Below, piece by piece: positions 7,528-16,082 of a stretch of 43,863 bases of DNA. Source of the DNA: Candidatus Metalachnospira gallinarum. Lineage in GTDB: Bacteria > Bacillota > Clostridia > Lachnospirales > Anaerotignaceae. Position numbers and translations under genes: made by a program. The stretch's first letter is position 1, and each line of letters begins with the position of its first letter. The stretch lies in the NCBI GenBank assembly GCA_904378045.1, contig CAJFHC010000001.1, positions 1-43,863 of the forward strand, read 5' to 3'. The notes below the pieces were generated by a model. The model saw only the letters and a program-made list of their open reading frames with translations. It was not told the origin of the DNA and ran no database searches.

Positions 7528-8691
7528 ATGGGAGAGGTTTTAGCAAAATCACATAAAGCAAAATTTATGGGAGCCGTCCTCTGTCTTTGCCTGACACTTA
7601 AGGGGACGGCTCTCGCCGGTACGGAGCCTGAGGTAAAGGCTTTGGGAGCCGTGCTTATGGAGGCGGAAAGCGGGCGCGTGCTTTGGGAGAAAAACGCCGA
7701 GGCTCCGCTGCCAAACGCCAGCACTACAAAAATAATGACCTGTCTTATCGCTTTGGAAAGCGGTATGCTTGACGATACGGTGACGGTATCGCCAAACGCC
7801 GCGTCAAAACCGGAGACGAGGATGGGTCTTTCCGCCGGAGAAAAAATAAAGCTGCGAGACCTTCTTTACCCGATGATGCTGGAATCCGCCAACGACGCGG
7901 CCGTGGCCGTCGCCGAGCATATTGCCGGCAGCGAGGAGGAGTTCTGCGATATGATGGACGAAAGGGCGCTTGAGATCGGAGCCACGGACACGGATTTTGA
8001 GACGGCCAACGGCCTTGACAGGGGCGGACACCATTCCACGGCGATGGATATGGCACGCATAACAGCCTATGCTTTGGAAAACGAGGATTTCCGAGAAATA
8101 ATTTCTGCCCCGTCGGCAACGGTAAAAAGCGACCGCCGTATATATACCGTCGCCAATAAAGACCGTCTGCTGAAGGAATATGACGGGGCGATAGGCGTAA
8201 AGACCGGATTTACCGGGCTTGCTGGTCAGTGCTTTGTGGGAGCCGCCGAAAGGGACGGAATGACGCTCATATCAGTCGTTTTAGGCAGCGGATGGGGCTC
8301 ATCGGGCAAGGAAAGAAAATGGACGGATACTAAAAACCTGCTGAATTACGGCTTTGAAAATTTTGAGCTTTACACTCTTGCTGAGGCCGGCGATTTTGTC
8401 TCTGAGGTTTCCGTAAAAGGGGCTTATGAGGATAATGTGGAGACTGAAATATCAAAAAAGGTCGTTATACCTCTTACAGTGGAGGAAAGAATGAGTATTA
8501 AGACGAAAATAAACGTACCTATGGAGATAAACGCCCCGATAGAAAAGGGGCAGACTGTCGGAGAGCTTAGTTTTTTTGGCACGGACGGAGAAATTCTGGC
8601 AAAAACGGACATAATCGCCGCCGGGGACGTTGCTGAAAAAGATTTCAAAAGCACAGCCTTATTGCTTATAAAACACTGGATTAATCGCTGA
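7528..8691 (+). CDS. dacF: D-alanyl-D-alanine carboxypeptidase, DacF type
   Basis: A second exported D,D-carboxypeptidase, 387 residues. It has a signal peptide (about 10-30, with GAVLCLCLTLKGTALA) and the motifs STTK at 65-68, SAN at 120-122 and KTG at 225-227. The PBP5 C-terminal beta domain covers about 280-365. The tail KSTALLLIKHWINR is the amphipathic helix that anchors these enzymes to the outer membrane face. GGAGGGAG lies nine bases before the ATG. In Clostridia this gene commonly sits between scpAB and rluB, as here, which supports the dacF name. It differs clearly from the carboxypeptidase at 3215-4414. Confidence 0.93.
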   Translation: MGEVLAKSHKAKFMGAVLCLCLTLKGTALAGTEPEVKALGAVLMEAESGRVLWEKNAEAPLPNASTTKIMTCLIALESGMLDDTVTVSPNAASKPETRMGLSAGEKIKLRDLLYPMMLESANDAAVAVAEHIAGSEEEFCDMMDERALEIGATDTDFETANGLDRGGHHSTAMDMARITAYALENEDFREIISAPSATVKSDRRIYTVANKDRLLKEYDGAIGVKTGFTGLAGQCFVGAAERDGMTLISVVLGSGWGSSGKERKWTDTKNLLNYGFENFELYTLAEAGDFVSEVSVKGAYEDNVETEISKKVVIPLTVEERMSIKTKINVPMEINAPIEKGQTVGELSFFGTDGEILAKTDIIAAGDVAEKDFKSTALLLIKHWINR

Positions 8692-8769
8692 AAATAATGT
8701 ATACTAAAATATAATGCGAAGCGCCGGGAAAGGCTTTAATACCGTTTTCGGCGGGACAGAAGTTCGGAG

Positions 8770-8790
8770 CCGAAAAATTTTTCGGTTTTT
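8770..8790 (+). promoter_or_regulatory. Terminator-like palindrome in the rluB leader
   Basis: CCGAAAAATTTTTCGG (8770-8785) is a perfect 16-base palindrome followed by TTTTT, and the rluB ribosome binding site AAGGAG starts at the next base. Upstream TTCGG copies (8763-8767 and 8747-8751) could compete for its left arm. It may be a leader regulator or a remnant. Confidence 0.45.
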
Positions 8791-8803
8791 AAGGAGATTA
8801 CAA

Positions 8804-9517
8804 ATGGAAAGATTACAGAAATATATGGCCGACTGCGGCGTAGCTTCCAGAAGAAAGTCCGAGGAGCTTATCCTTGCCGGGGAGGTAACGGTAAACGGAG
8901 TCACGGTCAGGGAACTTGGAACAAAGATAGACCCTCAAAAGGACGTGGTCGCTTACAGGGGAAAGGCTGTAAAGCCGCAGAAGAAAAAAATATACATACT
9001 TTTGAATAAGCCCGAAGGCTACGTTACAACGGCAAGGGATCAGTTTAACAGGCCGACGGTCATCGACCTTATAAAAAAGGACGTAAAGGAAAGGGTCGTA
9101 CCCGTTGGCAGACTGGATTACGACACATCCGGCCTTCTCATACTTACAAACGACGGCGACGTTGTATATAAGCTGACACATCCGAAAAACGAGGTGGAAA
9201 AGGTATACGAGGCAAAGCTCTTTGGCGTGCCGGACAGCGACACGATAAACCTTTTCAAAAGAGGAATAACCATCGACGGAAGAAAGACACGCCCGGCAAA
9301 GTTAGAGCTTTTAAGGGTCGACGGACGTTTTTCCTACTGCCGCATAACGATACATGAGGGCAGGAACCGTCAGGTGAGGAAAATGTGCCAGGCGGCAAGG
9401 CATCCGGTGGCGTCGCTGCGCAGGGTGGCCGAGGGAAACATCGAGCTTGGCGACCTTAAGAAGGGAAGCTGGCGCTACTTGACGGATAAGGAAATCAGAT
9501 ATCTCAGGGAGTTATGA
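8804..9517 (+). CDS. rluB: 23S rRNA pseudouridine synthase, RluB/RsuA family
   Basis: A 237-residue enzyme that isomerises a uridine in rRNA to pseudouridine. An S4 RNA-binding domain occupies about 1-60 (RLQKYMADCGVASRRKSEEL). The catalytic region contains GRLDYDTSGLLILTNDG, where D105 is the expected nucleophile, and EGRNRQVRKMC, the family C-terminal motif. The ATG at 8804 has AAGGAG eight bases upstream; the frame extends 30 codons further left but those codons cover the palindromic leader and are rejected. RluB fits better than RsuA given the neighbours, but the modified position cannot be read from sequence. Confidence 0.92.
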   Translation: MERLQKYMADCGVASRRKSEELILAGEVTVNGVTVRELGTKIDPQKDVVAYRGKAVKPQKKKIYILLNKPEGYVTTARDQFNRPTVIDLIKKDVKERVVPVGRLDYDTSGLLILTNDGDVVYKLTHPKNEVEKVYEAKLFGVPDSDTINLFKRGITIDGRKTRPAKLELLRVDGRFSYCRITIHEGRNRQVRKMCQAARHPVASLRRVAEGNIELGDLKKGSWRYLTDKEIRYLREL

Positions 9518-9518
9518 T

Positions 9519-10157
9519 ATGCTTAGGATATATTTTATGAGACACGGCGAGACCGTTTGGAATACGGAAAGAAGATATCAGGGAATGACCGATATCGAGC
9601 TTTCAGCCGAGGGGCTCAGACAGGCGGATATCGCCGCCGAAAGGTTTAAGGGAATAGACATCGACAAAATTTATTGTTCGCCGCTGAAGAGAGCCGCGGC
9701 GACGGCAAAGCCCATTGCTGATGAAAAGGGGCTGGACGTGATTTATGAGGACGCCTTCAGGGAAATATGCTTCGGCGAGTGGGAAGGAAAGACAGTGCCG
9801 GAACTTACGGAAAAATACGGGGCGGATTACATAAATTTTATACGCGAGCCACATAAATACGGCTTTCCCGGCGAAGGCAGCATTGACAGGGTAATGGATA
9901 GGATAAAGCCTGCCATAGACAGGATGATAGCGGAGGAAGATGGAAACGTGCTTATAGTTTCCCACGGAGGCATCATCAGGCTTATGATCATGTATATAAT
10001 GGGGCTTGACAACAGCTGGTTCACAAAGATGTGGATAAACAACACCGGCATATCCATCATAGAGGTAAAGGACGGCAGAAGGCTTATGCTGACCGTCAAC
10101 GACAGCGCCCATCTTGCCCAGAGCGGCAAAAACGAGAGCAATTTTTTAAGGCCGTAA
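9519..10157 (+). CDS. Histidine phosphatase family protein (phosphoglycerate mutase-like)
   Basis: A 212-residue cytoplasmic phosphatase of the branch-1 histidine phosphatase superfamily. RHGET at 8-12 carries the phospho-accepting H9. The supporting residues are R58 (SPLKRAAATA), E82 (FREICFGEWEG) and the second catalytic H149 (LIVSHGG). The CobC/GpmB-like members act on small phosphoesters; no cobalamin gene is near, so naming it CobC would be unsafe. It starts one base after the rluB stop with GGGAG upstream, so it is translated from the same message. Confidence 0.87.
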   Translation: MLRIYFMRHGETVWNTERRYQGMTDIELSAEGLRQADIAAERFKGIDIDKIYCSPLKRAAATAKPIADEKGLDVIYEDAFREICFGEWEGKTVPELTEKYGADYINFIREPHKYGFPGEGSIDRVMDRIKPAIDRMIAEEDGNVLIVSHGGIIRLMIMYIMGLDNSWFTKMWINNTGISIIEVKDGRRLMLTVNDSAHLAQSGKNESNFLRP

Positions 10158-10170
10158 GCGGAGGAAAAAT

Positions 10171-11403
10171 ATGAGAGTAGCAGTTATCGGAGCGGGAGCC
10201 GCGGGAATGATCGCCGCCGGCAGAGCAGCCCAGAGGGGACACATTGTTGACGTTTACGAGAAAAACGGCTTTGTGGGCAAAAAAATAAGGATAACGGGTA
10301 AGGGTCGCTGCAATATGACAAATGCCTCAGACCCGGAGGAGCATATCGCCAATACGCCGGGAAATCCGTATTTTATGTATTCCGCCCTTTACCGTTTTAC
10401 TCCGTCGGACACGGTCTCCCTTATGGAAAGCTTTGGCGTTGCCACAAAGGTCGAGAGAGGAAAGAGAGTGTTCCCGGTAAGCGACAGGGCGGCGGACGTG
10501 GCCGAGGCTCTGCTTAAATATATGAAGAAAAACGGGGCAAGGCTCCATCTGGAAAAGACGGTAAGGGAACTGACGATAAAAGAAGGACATATAACGGGCT
10601 TGGTACTTGAGGACGGGAAAAGGATAGAGGCCGACGCCGTTATCGTGGCAACCGGCGGTTTGAGCTTTCCGAAGACCGGTTCCACGGGCGACGGCTACCG
10701 CTTCGCCAGGGCTGCCGGCCACAGGGTTACGCCGCTTTATCCGTCGCTTGTCCCCATCAGGTCGGACGAGCCTTTCTGCGCGTCACTTATGGGCCTTAGC
10801 CTTAAAAACTGCGCCATTGTCATTAAAAACGGAAAGGGCAAAGCAGTCTATAAGGACTTCGGGGAAATGCTCTTCACCCATTTCGGAGTGTCCGGCCCCA
10901 TGATACTTTCTGCCAGCAGGGCGTTGTTAAACCGCTATGACGAGGATATGACCCTCTATATAGACATGAAGCCGGCTCTGGATATGAAGGAACTGGACGC
11001 AAGGCTTTTGAAGGACTTTGAGAAATATATAAACAAGGATCTTAAAAACGCTCTAAACGACCTTCTGCCCCAGAAAATGATACCGGTAATAATCGAAAAA
11101 AGCGGCATAGATGAGAACAAAAAGATACACGATATAACAAAGGAAGAAAGACGCATTCTCTGCGGCCTTATAAAGGGTCTGCCCGTAAGACTGACGGGAA
11201 GCTCCGGCTTTGACGAGGCCGTAGTCACCAGCGGAGGAGTGGACACGGACGAGATTGATCCATCGACAATGGAGAGCAGGCTTGTAAAGGGGCTGTATTT
11301 CGCCGGAGAGGTGCTGGACGTGGACGCGTATACCGGCGGATTCAATTTACAGATCGCGTTTTCGACCGGGTACGCGGCAGGGGAAAGCGTCGGAGAAGAA
11401 TAA
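10171..11403 (+). CDS. BaiN/HI0933-like FAD-dependent oxidoreductase
   Basis: A 410-residue flavoprotein of the family annotated as aminoacetone oxidase or BaiN-like NAD(P)/FAD-dependent oxidoreductase. The N-terminal dinucleotide fold is VIGAGAAGMIAAGRAAQRG. Further family motifs are GRCNMTN near 48-54, the ATGGLSFPKTGSTGDGY stretch at about 162-178, and the C-terminal FAGEVLDVDAYTGGFNLQIA (about 382-401), which closes on the flavin. GCGGAGG precedes the start. Known members include a bile acid ring reductase in Clostridium scindens, but this housekeeping context is found in many Clostridia and does not imply bile acid metabolism. Substrate unknown. Confidence 0.88.
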   Translation: MRVAVIGAGAAGMIAAGRAAQRGHIVDVYEKNGFVGKKIRITGKGRCNMTNASDPEEHIANTPGNPYFMYSALYRFTPSDTVSLMESFGVATKVERGKRVFPVSDRAADVAEALLKYMKKNGARLHLEKTVRELTIKEGHITGLVLEDGKRIEADAVIVATGGLSFPKTGSTGDGYRFARAAGHRVTPLYPSLVPIRSDEPFCASLMGLSLKNCAIVIKNGKGKAVYKDFGEMLFTHFGVSGPMILSASRALLNRYDEDMTLYIDMKPALDMKELDARLLKDFEKYINKDLKNALNDLLPQKMIPVIIEKSGIDENKKIHDITKEERRILCGLIKGLPVRLTGSSGFDEAVVTSGGVDTDEIDPSTMESRLVKGLYFAGEVLDVDAYTGGFNLQIAFSTGYAAGESVGEE

Positions 11404-11444
11404 ATATACGAGCATATTTTATAAATATTTACGGAGGAAGCAAA

Positions 11445-11804
11445 ATGATTGTTTGCGTAAGAGGCGCTACCACTGTTGAGGCGGACGAAAAAGAACTCAT
11501 TTACGAGGCTGTAACCGAGATGATGAGGGAAATAATCGACGCCAACCATATTAGGACGGAAGATATCGCGTCCATAGTTTTTACGGCGACCAACGACCTT
11601 AAATCGGCATATCCGGCCGTTGCCGTAAGGAATATGGGCATAACCGAGCCGGCTTTGATGTGCCTTCAGGAGATGCATGTTGAGGGGAGCCTCAGAAAAT
11701 GTCTGAGGGTCATGGTGACCGCCGAGGGCGACTATGACAGAAAGTCTCTCAGACACGCCTATCTCAGAGGCGCCGTTGGCTTAAGGCCGGATCTTAGAAA
11801 ATAA
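11445..11804 (+). CDS. aroH: Chorismate mutase, AroH type
   Basis: A monofunctional chorismate mutase of 119 residues that converts chorismate to prephenate for phenylalanine and tyrosine synthesis. It aligns by eye with Bacillus subtilis AroH over its whole length. The active-site residues match: R6 (VRGATT), E76 (CLQEMHVEG), R88 (CLRVMV) and Y106 (RHAYLRG), corresponding to Arg7, Glu78, Arg90 and Tyr108 of the Bacillus enzyme. GGAGG lies before the ATG. The neighbours are not aromatic genes, so it is part of the conserved housekeeping string. Confidence 0.93.
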   Translation: MIVCVRGATTVEADEKELIYEAVTEMMREIIDANHIRTEDIASIVFTATNDLKSAYPAVAVRNMGITEPALMCLQEMHVEGSLRKCLRVMVTAEGDYDRKSLRHAYLRGAVGLRPDLRK

Positions 11805-11818
11805 ACGGGGTGTTTGTA

Positions 11819-12508
11819 ATGGATATATATTCAATAGCCATCGACGGTCCCGCCGGAAGCGGCAAGAGCACAGTTGCGAAGGAACTGTCGGACAGGCTTG
11901 GCATAATTTATGTTGATACGGGAGCCATGTACAGGACAGTGGCTTATTACTGCATGAAAAACGGCATATCGACCACCGATGGAAAAGCGGTCGCCGAAGC
12001 CCTTGACAACATAAAAATGGACATAAGCATTGAGGATGGAGTTCAGAGAATGATATTGAACGGCGAGGACGTCACAGGGCTTATAAGAAGCGCGGAAGTA
12101 GGCCAGGGAGCCTCGGACGTCGGAACCTTTGTGCCAGTCAGAGACAGGCTGGTCGAGATGCAGCAGGAAATGGCGAAAAAGACTTCCGTAGTAATGGACG
12201 GCAGGGACATCGGCACCGTCGTTTTGCCCAATGCAGAGGTAAAGATATATCTCAACGCGGACGTGGAGGAAAGGGCAAGGCGCAGGAGAAAGGACTTCCT
12301 CGCGAAAGGAGTGGACGAGCCCCTTGAAAGCGTTGTCGAGCAGATACGCCGCAGGGATCACAACGATATGACAAGGGAATACAACCCTTTGAGAAAGGCT
12401 GACGACGCCGTGGAGATAGACACGACGGGGCTGAACGTGGAACAGGTGACGGAGGCCATAATGAAGATAGTTAATGAAAAAACAGGCAAAAAAACAGGTG
12501 AAAAATAA
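11819..12508 (+). CDS. cmk: Cytidylate kinase
   Basis: Phosphorylates CMP and dCMP with ATP. The protein has 229 residues. It shows the P-loop GPAGSGKST at about 9-17, DTGAMYR, the VMDGRDIGTVVLP segment and a lid region rich in Arg (ARRRRKDF). The ATG at 11819 has GGGGTG six bases upstream; a GTG at 11810 would add three residues. The stop overlaps the ispH-rpsA start in TAATG, so the two genes are translationally coupled. The order cmk-ispH-rpsA is well known in Clostridia. Confidence 0.95.
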   Translation: MDIYSIAIDGPAGSGKSTVAKELSDRLGIIYVDTGAMYRTVAYYCMKNGISTTDGKAVAEALDNIKMDISIEDGVQRMILNGEDVTGLIRSAEVGQGASDVGTFVPVRDRLVEMQQEMAKKTSVVMDGRDIGTVVLPNAEVKIYLNADVEERARRRRKDFLAKGVDEPLESVVEQIRRRDHNDMTREYNPLRKADDAVEIDTTGLNVEQVTEAIMKIVNEKTGKKTGEK

Positions 12509-14472
12509 TGGAGATCATAACGGCTAAATCGGCGGGATTCTGCTTTGGCGTCAACCGCGCCATAGAGGCCTGCTACAGGGAAATAGAAAAGGGCAGCCGC
12601 ATCGTTACATACGGCCCGCTTATTCACAACAAAAATGTCAACGCCGATCTGGAAAAGAAGGGAGTAAAGGCTGTGGACAGCCTTGAAGGCTGCGAGGGCG
12701 CCACGGTCATCATCCGTTCCCACGGCGTGGGCAAGGCGGTTTATGACGAGCTTAACGCCCGCGGAATAAACTATGTGGACGGCACTTGCCCGTTTGTAAA
12801 AAAGATACATAACATCGTAAGGGACAATTACGAGAACGGAAAGGCCATCATAATTGTCGGGGACGCTTCCCATCCAGAGGTAAAGGGCATAAACGGATGG
12901 TGCGAAAATACGGCCGTCATCGTGAACGACCCGGAGGAAGCCGCCGGGCTCGAGCTTGAGGACAGGGAGTACGCTCTTGTGGTGCAGACCACTTTCAGAG
13001 AAAGTAAATATGAGGAGATACTGAAAATAATAAATGAAAAAAATAAAACTGTTTCAGCCAATAATACTATTTGCTCCGCCACGGAGGAGCGTCAGAGTGA
13101 AGCTGTCAAAATATCCAAAAATGTGGACAAAATGTTGGTGATTGGTGACAAAGGCAGCTCAAATACGCAAAAACTCTATGAAATATGCAAAAAAAATTGC
13201 CAAAACACTTATTATATTGAAACAATTAACGATTTAGTGTTGAATAATTACGGAATTAATGATAGAATTGGTATAACTGCAGGAGCGTCCACGCCGCCTG
13301 CAATAATAAAGGAGGTTATTACTACTATGAGCGAAATGGATGAAGTTAAAAATACTATGGAGGGTGAAGAGCTTACATTTGAACAGATGCTTAACGAGTC
13401 TTTTGTAACTTTACATACAGGCGATATCGTCAAAGGTACAGTTATCTCAACGGCAGGCGAAGAAGTTACCGTTAATCTCGGATATAAGTCTGACGGAATC
13501 ATCTCAAGGGATGAGTTCAGCAACGATAAAAGCGTTATCCCCAGCAAAACCGTTCAGCCCGGAGACGAGATCGAGGTTTTCGTTGTAAGAGTTAACGACG
13601 GAGAAGGCAACGTACAGCTTTCCAGAAAGAAAGTTGAGTCACAGAAGGGCCTTGAGGAAATCGAAAAGGCTTACGAGGAAAAAACGCCTGTTACAGGAAA
13701 GATCATTAAGAACGTTAAGGGCGGTCTTATCGCCGATGTAAACGAGATCCATGTATTTATTCCTTCTTCACAGGTTTCGGGAAGATATGTAGAGGACCTC
13801 AGCTCTTATGTTGGAACAGAGCTTACATTCAACATTATTGAACTTGACAAATCAAAACGTCGTTATATTGGCGGAAGAAAGGCTCTCCTTGCTAAAGAGG
13901 CAGAGGAGAAGAAGGCTAAAGTCTTCGCTTCCATCGAGGCTGGACAGAAGGTTACAGGAAAGGTTTCAAGACTTACGGATTTCGGAGCGTTTGTTGACCT
14001 CGGCGGAGTAGACGGACTTATCCACATCTCCGAGATGAGCTGGGGCAGAATCTCCAATCCCAGAGAAGTCCTTTCCGAAGGCGATACTGTAGAGGTCGTT
14101 GTTCTTGACGTCGACAAGGAAAAGAGCAAAATTTCTCTCTCCCTTAAGGACGTAACGCCTAACCCTTGGACTCTCGCAGCGGACAAATATGTTGTTGGTT
14201 CTATCGTTGAGGGCAAGGTAGTGCGTATGGTTCCTTTCGGCGCTTTCGTAGAGCTTGAGCCGGGAGTTGACGGACTTGTTCATATTTCTCAGATCGCTAA
14301 CAAACGTGTTGAGAAGCCCGAAGATGAGCTTACCATTGGCGAGACGATCAAGGTCAAGGTCATCGATGTAAATCCTGAGCAGAAGAAGATCAGCCTTTCA
14401 AAGAAAGAGGCAGACGCAGAGCTTGCTCCCGCTGAGGAAGAAGCAGCTGCTGAGGAAAAGACGGAAGAGTAA
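12508..14472 (+). CDS. ispH-rpsA: Bifunctional 4-hydroxy-3-methylbut-2-enyl diphosphate reductase / ribosomal protein S1
   Basis: A 654-residue fusion. Residues 1-275 are IspH (LytB), the iron-sulfur enzyme that makes IPP and DMAPP in the MEP pathway. Its three cluster cysteines C12 (GFCFGV), C94 (DGTCPFV) and C189 (NTICSAT) are present, as are H40, H72 and H122 with E124, and the substrate-binding SSNTQK and AGASTP motifs. Residues about 305-632 form four S1 RNA-binding repeats; the third and fourth are the clearest (TDFGAFVDLGGVDGLIHIS, and VPFGAFVELEPGVDGLVHIS). The tail is Glu and Ala rich. Such fusions are known in Clostridia. Base composition changes sharply inside the gene: 13021-13260 has about 32 percent GC by hand count, against 58 percent in the 60 bases from 12541. 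Confidence 0.96.
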   Translation: MEIITAKSAGFCFGVNRAIEACYREIEKGSRIVTYGPLIHNKNVNADLEKKGVKAVDSLEGCEGATVIIRSHGVGKAVYDELNARGINYVDGTCPFVKKIHNIVRDNYENGKAIIIVGDASHPEVKGINGWCENTAVIVNDPEEAAGLELEDREYALVVQTTFRESKYEEILKIINEKNKTVSANNTICSATEERQSEAVKISKNVDKMLVIGDKGSSNTQKLYEICKKNCQNTYYIETINDLVLNNYGINDRIGITAGASTPPAIIKEVITTMSEMDEVKNTMEGEELTFEQMLNESFVTLHTGDIVKGTVISTAGEEVTVNLGYKSDGIISRDEFSNDKSVIPSKTVQPGDEIEVFVVRVNDGEGNVQLSRKKVESQKGLEEIEKAYEEKTPVTGKIIKNVKGGLIADVNEIHVFIPSSQVSGRYVEDLSSYVGTELTFNIIELDKSKRRYIGGRKALLAKEAEEKKAKVFASIEAGQKVTGKVSRLTDFGAFVDLGGVDGLIHISEMSWGRISNPREVLSEGDTVEVVVLDVDKEKSKISLSLKDVTPNPWTLAADKYVVGSIVEGKVVRMVPFGAFVELEPGVDGLVHISQIANKRVEKPEDELTIGETIKVKVIDVNPEQKKISLSKKEADAELAPAEEEAAAEEKTEE

Positions 14473-14502
14473 TAAATTATCGCAAATCACGAAAAATAAT
14501 TA

Positions 14503-14528
14503 GGGAGACCGAAATGGTCTCCCTTTTT
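14503..14528 (+). terminator. Intrinsic terminator after ispH-rpsA
   Basis: GGGAGACC (14503-14510) pairs perfectly with GGTCTCCC (14516-14523), followed by TTTTT. Confidence 0.9.
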
Positions 14529-14714
14529 GTATGCAAAAAGCCGGATCGTGGTTCACATAAAAACGTAAGTTTGATTAAAAAGACATCGGTTCTAAGCGGC
14601 TCAAAACACGCTTGGTTTTTGTCCGATTTTTTCTGTTTAGTTTATCCGCTATGTCAACTGTTTACAATTTTCTGAAGAAAGGCCATATTTGTGGCAAAGA
14701 CCAAACTTTTAATG

Positions 14715-14720
14715 TATAAT
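14715..14720 (+). promoter_or_regulatory. Candidate -10 element of the redox operon
   Basis: A perfect TATAAT lies 40 bases before the YbjQ-like gene. No good -35 is visible at 17 bases (the hexamer there is TGGCAA). Confidence 0.4.
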
Positions 14721-14760
14721 GCTGGTATATATTATAGATACTTTGTCGGGAGGGAATATT

Positions 14761-15069
14761 ATGATAATAAGCACGACCGAAAACATCGGAAAAAGCTACG
14801 AGGTCATCGGCCTTGTGAAGGGTACGACGGTGAACTCAAAAAATATCGGTAAAGACATTGGAGCCAGTTTTAAGACCATCATCGGAGGCGAGATCAAGGG
14901 CTACACGGAAATGATAAACGAGGCTCAGGATCAGGCCGTGGCAAGAATGGCGGCCGAGGCTGAAAGACTTGGAGCCGACGCCATTGTATGCATGAGGTTC
15001 GCCACCAGCTCCGTTATGCAGTCGGCGTCGGAGATAACAGCCTATGGCACAGCCGTGAAATTTGTATGA
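14761..15069 (+). CDS. YbjQ/UPF0145 family protein
   Basis: A 102-residue protein of the YbjQ family, sometimes called a heavy-metal-binding domain; members form pentamers of unknown role. The start IISTTENIGKSYEVIGLVKG and the central GGEIKGYTEMINEAQDQA followed by GADAIVCMRFATSS are diagnostic. GGGAGG precedes ATG 14761; an upstream in-frame start at 14719 is rejected for lack of a site. It ends 13 bases before the CxxC peptide gene, so it opens the redox operon. Confidence 0.88.
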   Translation: MIISTTENIGKSYEVIGLVKGTTVNSKNIGKDIGASFKTIIGGEIKGYTEMINEAQDQAVARMAAEAERLGADAIVCMRFATSSVMQSASEITAYGTAVKFV

Positions 15070-15082
15070 TTCGGAGGAAAAT

Positions 15083-15220
15083 ATGAAAAAAAATACCGTT
15101 AGAGCGGCTCTTATACTGGCTGCGGCAGTCTTTATAGGAGCCGGCGTATTGAACGGAGGTATGAGGGACACCTTCGCCAAAGGCGTGATGATATGTCTGG
15201 AGTGTGTTGGCATTGGCTGA
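15083..15220 (+). CDS. Small CxxC membrane peptide, CD1871A family
   Basis: A 45-residue protein with GGAGG before its ATG. The N-terminus is basic (MKKNTVR), then one membrane segment (about 8-26, ALILAAAVFIGAGVL) and a short tail MRDTFAKGVMICLECVGIG ending in C38-L-E-C41. Positive charges at the N-terminus predict that the CLEC end faces outwards. This matches the small family named after C. difficile CD1871A, which is found beside a 4Fe-4S membrane protein and a TlpA protein, as here. Its biochemical role is not established as far as I know. The next gene starts inside its 3' end. Confidence 0.85.
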   Translation: MKKNTVRAALILAAAVFIGAGVLNGGMRDTFAKGVMICLECVGIG

Positions 15221-16082
15221 GGCAAATGAGAAAAGACCGAAATTCAGAAGAAAATACATACAGCTTATAAGCGCCCTTGTCTATAACGCGAACATAAAGG
15301 GATTTTCAGACGGTGTTATATACTTCGGAAACCTTAAGGGAGTATGCGTCCCCGGGCTCAACTGCTATTCCTGCCCGGGAGCCGTGGCGTCCTGTCCATT
15401 GGGCAGCCTGCAAAACGCCGTCGCGTCATCGGGGAGGACGATACCGTTTTATATAATAGGCACGCTTCTGCTTTTTGGAGCGCTTTTCGGACGGTTCATA
15501 TGCGGATTCCTCTGCCCGTTTGGGCTTATACAGGAGCTGCTTTATAAAATACCGTCTCCAAAGCTCAAAAAAAACAAAGTCACAAGAAAGCTGTCCTGCC
15601 TGAAATACATAATATTGGCGGTGTTTGTCGTAATACTGCCGCTGATGTTCGCGTACCCCGGATTTTGCAAATATATATGCCCAGCCGGAACTCTTGAGGC
15701 CGGAATACCGCTGATGATGTACGACGAGACCATAGCCGCTCTCAGAGGAGCTCTGTTCAACTGGAAGGCGGCGGTGCTCGCCGCTGTTGTCATAGGAGCG
15801 GTGATTGTGTACAGGGGATTCTGCCGGTTTATCTGTCCGTTGGGCGCGATATATTCCTTTTTCAACCACATAACGATTGTCGGCGTCACGGTGGATGAGG
15901 CAAAATGCACAAAGTGCGGCCATTGCGTTCGTATGTGCAAAATGGACATAAAAAATGTCGGCGACAGGGAGTGCATATCCTGCGGAGAATGTATGGATGT
16001 CTGTCCTGAGGACGCCGTTTACTGGAAATTAAGAAGAAAATCAACAGATACGGAAACCAAACAAGAGGAGACGAGTTTATGA
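15204..16082 (+). CDS. Membrane polyferredoxin, NapH/CcoG-like 4Fe-4S protein
   Basis: An integral membrane electron carrier of about 290 residues. It begins with the cysteine group GVCVPGLNCYSCPGAVASCP, then has membrane helices alternating with paired motifs FICGFLCPFGLIQE, FCKYICPAGTLE and FCRFICPLGAIYS, as in NapH and related proteins. It ends with two ferredoxin-type 4Fe-4S sites, CTKCGHCVRMCK and CISCGECMDVCPED. The start is not certain. GTG 15204 opens the frame, but the TGGAG at 15198-15202 is better spaced for TTG 15213; either overlaps the CxxC peptide gene. The stop overlaps the TlpA gene in ATGA. Context suggests it feeds electrons outwards to the thiol proteins. Confidence 0.88.
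   Translation: MLALAEANEKRPKFRRKYIQLISALVYNANIKGFSDGVIYFGNLKGVCVPGLNCYSCPGAVASCPLGSLQNAVASSGRTIPFYIIGTLLLFGALFGRFICGFLCPFGLIQELLYKIPSPKLKKNKVTRKLSCLKYIILAVFVVILPLMFAYPGFCKYICPAGTLEAGIPLMMYDETIAALRGALFNWKAAVLAAVVIGAVIVYRGFCRFICPLGAIYSFFNHITIVGVTVDEAKCTKCGHCVRMCKMDIKNVGDRECISCGECMDVCPEDAVYWKLRRKSTDTETKQEETSL

Noticed and set aside
3215..8691. The two D,D-carboxypeptidases as a recent duplication
   Set aside because: Beyond the SxxK, SxN and KTG motifs and overall layout they differ widely, so they are old paralogues.
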